NCBI GenBank assembly: GCA_950097015.1
Contig: CATNEN010000003.1
Span: forward strand, 15,134,001-15,198,000
Reading direction: 5' to 3'
Length of the DNA: 64,000 nucleotides
Source: Macrostomum hystrix
Taxonomy: Eukaryota; Platyhelminthes; Macrostomidae
Each line of letters begins with the position of its first letter. Position 1 is the stretch's first letter. Position numbers and translations under genes: made by a program. The notes beneath the pieces were generated by a model. That model did not search any database. It had not been told where the DNA came from and saw only the letters and a list, made by a program, of their open reading frames with translations. Shown piece after piece: positions 47,191 through 57,040 of this stretch.

Positions 47191-47199
47191 CTATAAATA
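47191..47199 (+). promoter_or_regulatory. TATA box of the secreted-protein gene
   Basis: CTATAAATA lies 97 bp upstream of the ATG; transcription would start near 47220, giving a ~65-nt leader. Confidence 0.7.
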
Positions 47200-47287
47200 T
47201 GAGAGGCCGTTCAGCTTGCAAAGAGGTCATGCAGACTCAGTCCTCTAAATACTCAGTCCTTAAAGTCTTCAAAGCTCACACAGCCAG

Positions 47288-48532
47288 ATGCTGCGACTGC
47301 TGATCCTGCTCGCTGCCAGCTGCTGCCTTCTCGCCGCTGTGCAGGCAAGGCGGCCGCCGCAGATCATCAGAGCGCTGAGTCGTCAGGCCGAGTCTGGCGT
47401 GATCTCGGCGCTGCGCAGTCAGGTGGGCCAGCTGTCGTCTCCCATGCCAGGTGGAGTGCTGTGCCCCTCCTGCCTGATTGTGGGGCCGAAGGCGCACAGC
47501 GAGCTGTTTCAGGGCTCGGTCGAGCGCTCTCAGCTGCAGGCCGGCATTCGGTCTCGCGGACTGCCGCAGGAGGTGGCCGACCGACTGTCGGCACTGGCCT
47601 TCGCTCGCTCGGTCTCATTTCACACGTTCTCGTTTTCCGTGAGCACGCTGGTCGGTCGCGGCCACTACGAGACCTTCATCGGAGCCGGGAGACGCATCGA
47701 TGACGCGAAGGTTGAGTTCGGCGTGATCCGAAGCGTGGCCAGCGCTCAGCTGGTCGCCAAGTTCACACCGGTGCCAAGGCGGAGCTGCAAACGGCGCTTT
47801 TTCATCAAGCGCTGCCGCTCGTGGACGGAGCAGGTCCCACGGGGTCTCACGGCCGATGAGCTGCGATTGGTCGAGGCCGGACTGCGACACTACGCAATGT
47901 CTGCAGCTGCGAGCCGGCTGGCCGGAGCCTCCTTCCTGCGAAGCCGTCGCTCCGTCGATGAGCTCGACGAGGAGCTGGCCGAGGAAGTGGCTGCGCCTAC
48001 AACGACAGTCGCACCGGCAGACGCTGCTCAGAACGCCACCCTCATCGAGATGGTTCGGACCGGATTCGACCAGCTAGCCTTCTCGGCGACGACCCAGAAT
48101 CTGCGCCGCATCCCCGTCTCCAGGGTGAACGCCTTCGCCGCAGTGTTCGTCCGCTCCCTCAACCTGCCGAGCTCGCTCGTCGGACCCGTCAGAGACGCCG
48201 TGACGAGAGCAGTGGCCACCGAAGGCGTTGAGAAGCGGCTCAGCGTCCTGTTCAACAGCGAGGACGACCCGAGCGCGATCCGCTTCATCCAGCTCGCTCT
48301 GGTCAGGCGCTCCAACTGGTTCGACGTAGCGTCCGCCACCGTGCGACTCGAGGCTCGCCTCGCCGACCGGCTGCAGCTGCTGGTGAGTCAGGACGACGAC
48401 GGCGAAGGAGACATCCGCGTTCGTCGACTGCCGGCTCGCGTCGGTCAGGACGAAGTGCTGCAGGTGTTGCGGCTGCTGCAGTCCGCAGCTTCGGGTCAAC
48501 TTTCCGGGAAATCTCCTCTTCTCACTGCCTGA
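47288..48532 (+). CDS. Orphan secreted preproprotein, single exon
   Basis: A 414-codon intronless, GC-rich frame with its own TATA box and AATAAA, so a real gene is likely. The N-terminus MLRLLILLAASCCLLAAVQA is a classic signal peptide cleaved after Ala20. The mature part has only four cysteines: a CPSC pair at 59/62 and two in a basic patch RRSCKRRFFIKRCRSW (167, 176). A furin-type site RSRR at 218-221 is followed by an acidic, Thr-rich linker (SVDELDEELAEEVAAPTTT), splitting the protein into a Cys-containing basic N-terminal chain of about 200 residues and a helical C-terminal chain without cysteines. No transmembrane segment. I do not recognise the family. Candidate roles are secreted gland, matrix or defence protein, none demonstrable. 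It is the most GC-rich stretch in the window, unlike its AT-rich flanks. Confidence 0.78.
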   Translation: MLRLLILLAASCCLLAAVQARRPPQIIRALSRQAESGVISALRSQVGQLSSPMPGGVLCPSCLIVGPKAHSELFQGSVERSQLQAGIRSRGLPQEVADRLSALAFARSVSFHTFSFSVSTLVGRGHYETFIGAGRRIDDAKVEFGVIRSVASAQLVAKFTPVPRRSCKRRFFIKRCRSWTEQVPRGLTADELRLVEAGLRHYAMSAAASRLAGASFLRSRRSVDELDEELAEEVAAPTTTVAPADAAQNATLIEMVRTGFDQLAFSATTQNLRRIPVSRVNAFAAVFVRSLNLPSSLVGPVRDAVTRAVATEGVEKRLSVLFNSEDDPSAIRFIQLALVRRSNWFDVASATVRLEARLADRLQLLVSQDDDGEGDIRVRRLPARVGQDEVLQVLRLLQSAASGQLSGKSPLLTA

Positions 48533-48706
48533 ATGGGCGAAAAGTTTTAAAGAGCGTCTCGAAACTAGGCTCTCGTCATTGGTCTGTGACCAATCAGCAT
48601 GGACCGCCAAATTGCCAAAATATTTACTGCTTTTAGAAACTTAACTGACATTCGCTCGGGCAATGATTTGATACTGTGATTTCCGATTTTCGTTAATTAA
48701 ACTGTC

Positions 48707-48712
48707 AATAAA
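48707..48712 (+). terminator. Poly(A) signal of the secreted-protein gene
   Basis: AATAAA about 175 nt downstream of the stop codon. Confidence 0.6.
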
Positions 48713-49066
48713 GTTAACAGTTCTTGAATAATATATATTTTTTATCTTCCTAATTCGAAACATAATGCTATACCATCATGTGGTACAAGCTGTTTAAACT
48801 GAAGTTTACTACCTATTCGTTTATTTTTATTGACCGTCGGCTTTAGAAACTTTCGTGATTCTGTTTCGGTTTTTCACAAAAAGACGAATGAGCTTGCGAA
48901 CACAAAACTATTTACGAAAACTTACATTTTAACCAGAAAAAAAGCTATTAAATTCACATAAAGGGCTGCTAGCAGAGAACGATTAAAGGTCGATTAATTA
49001 AAGGAGTCAGAACGAAGTGACGTAAGAATCAGTTTTTTCTTCTACAAAAAAACATTCGTTTTTTTG
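48713..49066. other. AT-rich spacer
   Basis: Nothing recognised. Confidence 0.45.
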
Positions 49067-49390
49067 TCAATACCAAGGAGGGTTTTTCGAAAACCCACTG
49101 CCTACTTAATGATATAGCTCCCAAACCAAATGACCGATTTTTATGACAGAGCATCTTCGACATATTCAGCGATCCTTGTCGAAGACCCTGGTGACAAGGA
49201 CAATTAACATTGCCCTGAAGAATCCTCTATGGTGAATCCATATTCCTGACGAGAATCGTTGAATATCTCGACGATCTGTGACTCTGGATGTTGTTTAAAG
49301 TCAGATATAGAGTGGAAATTTTTAGCCTGATGTTCATGGCGATTGTTTGAGTATTTAGGGAGTACATAAAAATGGATTAAAAAAATGGAC
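49067..49390. mobile_element. Foldback MITE
   Basis: Contains both arms: CATATTCAGCGATCCTTGTCG on one side and CGAGAATCGTTGAATATCTCG on the other are inverted relatives. Outer blocks (AAAACCCACTGCCTAC, CTCCCAAACCAAATGACCG) match the copies at 9930 and 56276. Confidence 0.65.
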
Positions 49391-49531
49391 GGATTATGCA
49401 AACATATTCGATTTAAAATAAAGCTTTAAGTATTTGTCCGAAATCGCTCTAGCCATCATCAAAGTTTCCTGTTACATCGCGAACATCTCCACTTCAGTAT
49501 TTGCCTGTTTGCTTCATGTCATGCCAGTATA

Positions 49532-51848
49532 TTACTCGCAGACCCCCGACATGCTCAACAGGACGCGACCCTGCAGCTCCAAGTTGGCTCCGCTGGCAGC
49601 GACACAGCCAAAGCCGCCGCAGAAGGAGCCGCCACCGCCGGCGCCATGGTCGCGACTGGTGCTGGCGCCGCCGCCGCTGTAGCCTCCGCCGCCACCGGCG
49701 GAGCCTAGGACATTCGGACAGCAGCCGCCGCCACCGCCGCCACCGCCGAAGCCGCCATTACCGTCTAGGCACGGATTGATTCCACCGAGCCAACCGTTGT
49801 CGCGGCTCAGCCCGGGACCTCCAGGATAAACGACACTGGCAAGCGGTTGAGCCGAGCCCGTCCAGCCGGCGCCAGGCCCGCCGCAGTAGTGGCTCGCCTG
49901 CCTCGAACCTGGCTGACCATCGTCTCCTCCAGCGCCCGCCTGGCTGCCACTGGGCGTGCTGTCCGTGCCATTCGTAGTGTTAGCGCCGTTGACACCTTCT
50001 GGAATGTTCAGATTTAATTAGAGGATATCTTATCACAGGGAAGCTTTCGCCCAGACCAGTTCTTAGAAAATCGGACTCCTGAACAGGAGATTAGGAGCTT
50101 AATTATTCTTTGAATATTCCAATTGCTGGAGTAGCAATTCCACTGCGCGTGGCCTGGCTACCATGGACTAAGCAACACTGTGTCCAGCTTTTGCGCCACA
50201 CTATTGCCGTTACTACTCTATGATTCTAAAGTGAAGAAGTTTGGATCAAAATTCGCGAGGATTTGTAGCCAAGTGGTTAGAGCGTCGGACTTACGACTTT
50301 GGTGTCGGGGGTTCGACTCTAGTTTGTGTTCTTTAGCTAGACACTTAATTATGCATTGCTTCAGTTCAACCAGCTCTTAAATGGGTACCGGTGTTAGTTG
50401 TGGTTACTGAGGGTGGGTGTAGCGTCTCCCCAGTCCATGGGACTGAACAGCCGTACGCAGCCTTCAGATGCTACCGCTCAACGCTGCACATCTCCCCGTT
50501 TGCGGCAGGTATTATTAATCGCGCTTACTGCCATCCCAAGACGCTCCGCCGCCGCCGCCAGCAGCCAGCAGCAGCTTTGTCTGACTACCAACGATGCTGT
50601 TGTTGATGTACACGAAGCTGCCGCCGCCGCCGCCGGCGCCGAACGCGCAGGACGCATTCGCGCCAGCCTGGCCGACAACAATCTCTAGCCAGATGCCAGC
50701 TTCGAGTTTGAAGTTGCCAGCTGCGTAGGCGCCTTTGCCGCCTCGTCCCGAAGCACCAGAAATGTTACCACCTGCCGCACCGTAGGCGCGGACATGGTAG
50801 CAGCCAGTGTACGGCACCTGGTAGAACTGAACTGATCCGTTTGGTCCCGTACTGCTGTCTGGTTGAGTACAACAAAACAGGTTGAAATTAGTTCGAAAGT
50901 TGCCGCATCATAATGCGTATCTAGTGAAATGACTCACTTGCAAAACCCTTAGGAAACATTCGCGACCATCGTTGCTGCTCAAAGTCTTTAGCTTTCCAGG
51001 ACCTAGCAGCAGCACCGTCGGATGGTGAGCTCAGCTGCCTTGTCACGTGACTACCGTTCGGACCCATCTTGCCCGATGACTCATCGTTGATGAACAGCTG
51101 ATGACAGACGTCGTTCATCTTGGTGGCAACAGCGCAACCATACAGCTGGCATCGAATCAGGCAGCCAGCTTCCGAGCTCACGTTGGACTCGCTGAGCACG
51201 CTGCTGCTCATAGAGTCGTCGACCAGTGGATTGCTGTCGGAAATCACCTCAAATTGCCGGCAGTCCGTCGTCACTGCAGAAAATTTGTTTTGTTTAGTTC
51301 GTCCTTCAAATTATTCTCAACAGTGTTGCATCGTGATGGTAGTACTCGAGTTTTCAGAATTAGCATCTAAGGACCTTCTCAAGGTCAAAAGCTCAAGACG
51401 TAATCTTAAATAACTAACAAATATAATAAATTTGTAGTCCTACTGATAGACTAGTCTAACATGCTAGAAATTAAAGTCTCGAGAATAGGACTGCTATCCC
51501 TATAGGATGACTATAATAAAATATAATTTATTGGCTTTGCCAACGGCCATACATCTGTGGCACAACTGCATAGTAATAATAATAATAATAATTGCAGGAG
51601 GGCTGCGGGCAGTGGCACATCATTTAGAGACACTAGACCCGCATCCAGCGAGGAGGCAGTTATGCCCGTTTCGCTGGCTCCTGAGCACACACGACTGTAC
51701 GCAGGCACACGCTCACAAAGGTTGTGTGTGCATCTGCCCTGACTTTCTCATCGTCAGGCAGTGTACACTCTCACTGTGCCTTGGAGGTTGGCCTCCGATG
51801 CTTACCGATTGTGATAATACAAACCAAGGCAGCAAGTGTCAGATGCAT
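49532..51848 (-). CDS. Secreted PAN-like / glycine-rich domain protein
   Basis: Exons in transcript order: 51848-51806, 51273-50938, 50858-50529, 49998-49532; 1176 bp, 391 residues, in frame from ATG to TAA. Exon 1 encodes a signal peptide (MHLTLAALVCIITI). Exon 2 has a cysteine pattern like a PAN/apple domain (TDCRQFEVIS...CLIRCQLYGCAVATKMNDVC). Exons 3-4 form a glycine-rich beta domain: QFYQVPYTGCYHVRAYGAAG, LEIVVGQAGANASCAFGAGG, LLLAAGGGGGASW, then CLDGNGGFGGGGG...GSAGGGGGYSGG and GAGGGGSFCGG. This order resembles the extracellular glycine-rich domain of ALK/LTK receptors, but no transmembrane segment or kinase follows, so the product should be secreted. Function unknown; carbohydrate or protein binding by the PAN part is plausible. 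A SINE-A ends about 10 bp from the exon-1 donor and a SINE-B sits in intron 3. Confidence 0.82.
50262..50520 (+). mobile_element. SINE-B (intron 3 of the glycine-rich gene, opposite orientation)
   Basis: Head TAGCCAAGTGGTTAGAGCG, box B GGGGTTCGACTC, body and CCCCAGTCCATGGGACTGAA; its tail reaches almost to the exon-3 donor. Confidence 0.8.
51610..51795 (-). mobile_element. SINE-A body (intron 1 of the glycine-rich gene)
   Basis: Minus-strand copy lacking the tRNA head; ends about 10 bp from the exon-1 splice donor at 51805. Confidence 0.75.
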
Positions 51849-51915
51849 TGTTAGGGTGTAGTTAGGCGAAAAAATGCAAGTTGTTGACGCTGGGAGTTAA
51901 GCTCAGCGCATTTCC

Positions 51916-51924
51916 TATATATAT
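51916..51924 (-). promoter_or_regulatory. TATA box of the glycine-rich protein gene
   Basis: ATATATATA about 70 bp upstream of the ATG at 51848; a leader of roughly 40 nt is implied. Confidence 0.6.
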
Positions 51925-51949
51925 GCAAAGTTAGAAAGTTAGCATTAAT

Positions 51950-52357
51950 GGGTCTAACAAAGGAGGAAACTTTTTCGACAACTAAAACTCAACCTTAAAG
52001 CCTAAGCTAAGAGTTAGATAAGACAGCAACGCGCTACCAAGGCAACCATTGCTGACAACGGCTAAACAGCAGCCAAAAGAAGAGAATCCGTGGGCGTCTC
52101 CTTTGAGACGGACGTCTTTCAACGGCTTCATTTAGAATAGTTTTTCACGGCGCCAACAAGCATGCAGCCCTAAGCCTGAGCGTCATGGATCGCTTCACCG
52201 AATGAATGCCCCATCAGCTTTCTGACAGACCCTTTTGAATTTTTTACTACGGAAGCTCAAAACAGTATACTGTAGAATACGAGCTATTGCCGAAGAAAGT
52301 TAAAAGCAAGTAAGCAAGTGTTTGATTTTTTACAATTATCATTCGTTGTATTATTTG
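51950..52357. other. Intergenic, nothing recognised
   Basis: No ORF or repeat identified upstream of the glycine-rich gene. Confidence 0.45.
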
Positions 52358-52615
52358 TATAGCCAAGTGGTTAGAGCGTCGGACTCACGACTTGGAGGTC
52401 GGGGGTTCGATTTCCGACTCCTCTGGTACAATTTGTGTCCTTTAGCAAGACAAATAACTCTGCATTGCTTCAGTTCACCCAGCTGTTGAATGGTATTATT
52501 GAGGGTGGGTGTGGCGTCCCCCCAGTCCTTGGACTGAACAGACGTACGCAGCCCTCAGATTCGCGCGCAATAGCTGCGGCTGTGCTGTCGGCTGCACATC
52601 TGACCTATTGTGGAT
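52358..52615 (+). mobile_element. SINE-B
   Basis: Head GTATAGCCAAGTGGTTAGAG, box B GGTTCGATTTCC, body with a small deletion, and end CTGTGCTGTCGGCTGCACAT. Confidence 0.82.
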
Positions 52616-52944
52616 CAGTTATTTTTTCCTCGTATATTATATTTTAATTCAATAATTGAAGGACATAAAAAAATTTATAAGAAGGCATAGTTCAAGAAGA
52701 GAAACAAAGAAGATTATTGCTCAGCAGAAAATGCACAAGTAGGTGCAATTGTCGGATAGTAATATATGCCAGGAAGAGCCTAAAACTTTTTTTCTGCTGC
52801 TTATTGTAAGCAGGACGAGCGTAAAAATAGCATTTTAGAATGGAAATTTCGTATACGTCAAAAAGTGTCTAATTTTCAGATAGACTTTCGACATCGTCAA
52901 TAGACGTTACGAAAAATGATTCTCTGCTTTGAAAAATAAACTGG

Positions 52945-53270
52945 AGCGTTTCGACCAGTGGTTAGAGCATTGGACTTCTAGTCAAGAGGTCGATAGTTCT
53001 GATCGGAACCCAAGGGAAGGCATTTGTGTCTTTGGGCAAATCACGGGTGTAGCTTTGGGCGGTCAGTGGTCAACGCGTTTGCCTCTCGCACCAAGGTCCC
53101 TAAGTTCGATTCCGCGGCGAGGCCACATTCATTTAGGGTGCAGCCGCGGGGAGAAGGTTTGGGGGGCACAGAGTACGTGCGTACGTTATCTGTGTGTGCG
53201 TGTGTGCCAGCGAAATGGACAGAATTGCCTCCTCGCTGGCTGCGTATCTAATGTCACCAATGTGATGTGA
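52945..53270 (+). mobile_element. Composite SINE-A with two tRNA-like heads
   Basis: A first head (CGACCAGTGGTTAGAGCATT, box-B-like GATAGTTCTGATCGG) is followed by a second standard SINE-A head (GGTCAGTGGTCAACGCG, AAGTTCGATTCCGCGGCG) and then the SINE-A body, which has lost the middle section and ends with GAATTGCCTCCTCGCTGG. Confidence 0.7.
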
Positions 53271-53370
53271 TAACAAAAGATTATTATTATGTACGCAGCC
53301 TTTCGCATGAGTTAAATGTGTCATTTGTATTCTCTAGCCAGCATTAAAAACTGTTCCTTGACAAAAGTAT

Positions 53371-56300
53371 TCACTGCATATCGCGAGCCTCCGAATGTAC
53401 GCTGAGCTCAGTGACTGGCGACCTAATGGTGACACGCAGAGGCTTCTGTCGAATGCAACACCGAGGCAAATTCAGCCAGCGTTTGAATCCTGTCAGCAGC
53501 AGCGCTCTCAGTCTGCCGTAGCAATGCACCGATTGGATCTGATTGTAGGCGTCCAGCTCTGCGCTGAATCTATCAGCGTTAGCCAGGGCGTCTGTGCATT
53601 GGGCGACCACGAAATTGATGAAGAATACGGGCACGATGAGTACAAGAGCCAGGTGAGTGATGAGGGTTGGCAAGTTGCCAAGGCTGGGTCGCAACCTCCC
53701 AGGATCTGCAGCAATGTTCAGCGTCAGTAGAAATGTCCAATAGAACTGGGCCACAGTCGTCAGGAGCGTTGAGTTATCTCCCGTAGCTTTCATCTGGCTA
53801 AACAGTTCCTGTTTTTCCTGAGACAAACGAAGCATTAAAGAACTAATGGAAACAGTTCCGCAACAGGGACAAAAATTGCTTGGGAAGCATTTTGAGTTCT
53901 GCTGTTGATTGTACTGAATTTCGTCACAAGATTCCCAAACACAGCTGTGGGTAGAGGTTGAGTGGTTGAGTGGTCCCCGAGCTCGATTCCACTCGATACC
54001 ACATTCGTTTTGCTGGGCGCAGCCGTGAAAAAAGGCTAGGGGCTTTTCGTACAATTTGAGGGCCATCCTCCAAGGCACAGTGAGAGTGTACACTGCGTAA
54101 CAATGAGAAAGTCATATACAGCACCAATTTAGAGGTTCAAATGAGCATTTAACCCTTTAGCGTCCACTCGTAGAATCTCAAATTTAACAGGTGCTACCTA
54201 ATTTAGCTCAGTTAGTAAATCGTATTTATTAACCTATCCCTTAAGTATAGGCCTTACCTGGCCGATCGCAGACGAAGTCTCAGCTACATCGAATTGCCTG
54301 GCAAACGAGCCCACAATTAAACAGTAGAGTAGCACAAACTCGGCGAACGGATTCAGGCAGGCGATCACGCCGGTAGAGAATCGACTGGTACAGCGAAACA
54401 TTCTCAGCACGCACAGAAGGCAATATGCGTCAGCCATGATGGTTACAGCTAGCAGGGAGCAGCAGATGGCTACGAAGCGTTGTCCGTCGTTAATTCGATC
54501 GCTGCAGAATTGACTTGGAGTAGCATAGGCAACTGCTAGGGCGATGCTTGTGATCAGATTGGTGAGACTGTAGAATTTGGATTAGGCGCGTGTGCACGGG
54601 GATAAATGGGATAAAATGTGGATTTCGTGTCAACTTAAGGCTCAAGAATGAAGCCACAGGTCTATTCTTCAACCAAACCGACTGAAATTTTCCGTATAGC
54701 TGGTCGATATCATGGGAAGGATTGGGGTGAGATGACGCGTCCGATTTTTTTATGTCGCCTCGACATTGAATTGAAAACAATGACTTTGGTGCGAGAGAAA
54801 AAACGCATCAGACCGCTTTGCTACTCACCACAGACGATTTTTAGCAAGTCGTATAAAAAGTGCAAACCTGGGCAGCATGAAGCGCAGCATCTCCGTGTAG
54901 CCTCTCCTGGGCCACCGGGGGTAGCCGATCCGTCTCAGGGCGACTTCCCTCGACAATATGGACGTCGCTATCATGCAGCACATGCTCAGATTGACGAGCA
55001 TTCGCCAAGCCAGGAGAAGAAGATGGCCAACTGGTGGCTGCAGAGGAGCAGATTCCTTTGCGATGCGGTTGCCCGAACAACCGGCTAGTTGAAGCTGATG
55101 CACCGAATTACCGTTGAACAGTAGCAGTAGCAGCATCAGAGTGACAGCTCTTTCTATCACGGTGGCGTTTATGATGACAGTATTGCGTCTGAAAAAAGCT
55201 TGATTTTAACATCTTTTTATGTTGTACTCGTATTAATGCGCAAGTAAAAAACGTCGAGCAGTTTTACTCATACCTGAACTCCATGCAAAACCATCGCCTG
55301 AGCAACGAATCAGTCTCGCGAAACACTCCCTGCTGTTGTAACGTCTCCAGTGACGTCTTACTCCTGCCGAACCTGTCAACCAGCAGCATCAGTGGAGAAA
55401 CGGCGCATCGCTCTACTAAACTGTCAGCGTCGTACATGCTGAGGTCCAATCGTCGAAAGCTCTGCGCCGAGTCGATCCATCGGTCGAGCGCTGGCGCAAT
55501 TCCACACTGGGTAATGGCGTTGAACAGGTCTGGCCGGCCTAAATAGACCAGCAGCTCGCACGGCAGCAGGCCGATGCTGCAGGCTTCCCGAGTCATGCGA
55601 CCCAGCTCCTCCCGCGAGAACACCTCGTTGCGCAGCTGGACAAACAGCTTGATGGCGTCCAGCACTGGCTGCGTCACCACGCCCAGACAATAGGCGTGCA
55701 GACAGTTCACTCCTTCTTCTGACACTTCGCTTGGATCGTAGCCGGCAGAGCGAAGACTGTGCGTCATCAATGAGCAGCATCGACTGGCTCGCAGGTAGAT
55801 GGACATCAGCAACGGGTTGGTTGGCTGCGGCAGCTGGAAATTTGTCTCATCGTTGTCCTCCAACTCGGTTTCGGATTGACTACCCGCTGCTGCGGACTTT
55901 TGGCTCAGGATTAGGTCCAGCCAGCGAGACGGACCGAGGCGATCACTCAGAGCCTGTAGGCGGTCAACTCTATCGACAGCCAAATCCAATAGGAAATTAA
56001 CGCGGCTTGCCTCGTCAGGAAAGAAGTCTACTTTGATTTCTAAACTGCATCTGGTCCTTGTGAAGATCCTGTTGGACGCTGTCGTGACGTCGTCAATTTC
56101 AAAACTAAAAGAACAGTGTGCAAGCAGCGTCGTCCATGATTAAAAGTTCTGATCAAGTCTCTAATTTTCTAACAGCTCTGAAGGCTGTGCACGCGTTCAG
56201 AGCACACGGGTTTAGCTAATGCATGTTGAGTCTATCTGTACCTTTATATGATCCATACAACTAGATTTTACTTAACGGTATAAAGATCACGTTATTTCGT

Positions 56301-57040
56301 ATTTCAAATACCCACGATAGCTCCCAAAACGAATTACGATTTTTGTGAAAGTCCGCCACTTGGATCAAAATTTTCCGCTCTTTACGATGAACTAACTTTC
56401 AAAGTCGTCCAAGTCAGCATCGTCAAGATATTCAGTGATTCTTGTCGGAGACCCAGGTGACGATGACAAACATTGCTCTGTACAGACAGCCTCTATGGCG
56501 CTTGTTTCAATAATATAATAAATTACAATAAAATTAATTCAACAGGAACAACAATATTGCCCGAAATATTGGTGCTTTTTGTCACCAGACAGGCCGCGAC
56601 GAGAATCGGTGAATATCTCGACGATGCGATGCTTTGTGAGTCTGGAAGTTGTTTAATCGTATAGAGCGGAAAAAACTTAGCTATTCGTTATCTTTATGGC
56701 GATTGTTTTAATATATATTTTGGGAGAAACAATTAAAATAAGGATATTTGAAATACCCACGCCTGGTCTTCCTACTGTTATCGTCTAAATGCCTTCGATC
56801 TTGACATCATAGTTGAAAACATAAAACAAAGGTCTTGAGGACTCGATCAATTTCACGAGACGGTTAAGTAAAAGTATTTTTTCAATGATATTTTCTTTTT
56901 TATTCTAAATGCAGTCTTAAAAATACTCACTAGAATTAGTTACACATTTCTGAAAGATATTCAGAAATCATGATTCATGTTTTATACTATACTTACGAGC
57001 TTTGTGACCTGAAGTCTTGAACTGAGCTACAGTCTGCCAT
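53371..57040 (-). CDS. Putative TRP-like six-transmembrane cation channel
   Basis: Exons in transcript order: 57040-56997, 56104-55274, 55188-54829, 54567-54258, 53817-53371; 1992 bp, 663 residues, all phases consistent from ATG to stop. The first ~290 residues are cytosolic and helical (LDLAVDRVDRLQALSDRLG, CSIGLLPCELLVYLGRPDLF, AVSPLMLLVDRFGR), perhaps degenerate ankyrin-like. Hydrophobic segments follow in order: AVTLMLLLLLF, LAWRMLVNLSMCCMIATSI, LITSIALAVAYA, VAICCSLLAVTIMADAYCLL followed by basic VLRMFR, PFAEFVLLYCLIVGSFA, a short pore-like loop AQFYWTFLLTLNI, then THLALVLIVPVFFINFVVAQ. That spacing (four segments, linker, S5, pore loop, S6) and a charged C-terminal tail match TRP-type channels, but there is no canonical TRP box or clear ankyrin motif, so subfamily is unassigned and another 6-TM family is possible. 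Expected location: plasma or organelle membrane. Confidence 0.7.
53940..54115 (+). mobile_element. SINE-A, diverged (channel gene intron 4)
   Basis: TGAGTGGTCCCCGAGCTCGATTC-like head, CACATTCGTTTTGCTGGGCG, GAGAGTGTACACTGCG and AATGAGAAAGTCA mark a diverged copy opposite to the gene. Confidence 0.65.
56276..56777. mobile_element. Foldback MITE, longest copy
   Basis: Left flank TTAA (56272-56275), left end CGGTATAAAGATCACG; right end GGTCTTCCTACTG followed by TTAT. Two long inverted arms (GATATTCAGTGATTCTTGTCG / CGACGAGAATCGGTGAATATC) flank an AT-rich centre with AATAATATAATAAATTAC. It lies in the first intron of the channel gene. Confidence 0.7.

Noticed and set aside
49501-49779. Arginine-rich plus-strand frame opposite the glycine-rich exon
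   Set aside because: It is the antisense of GGC-rich codons; the minus-strand model has a signal peptide, splice sites and frame continuity.
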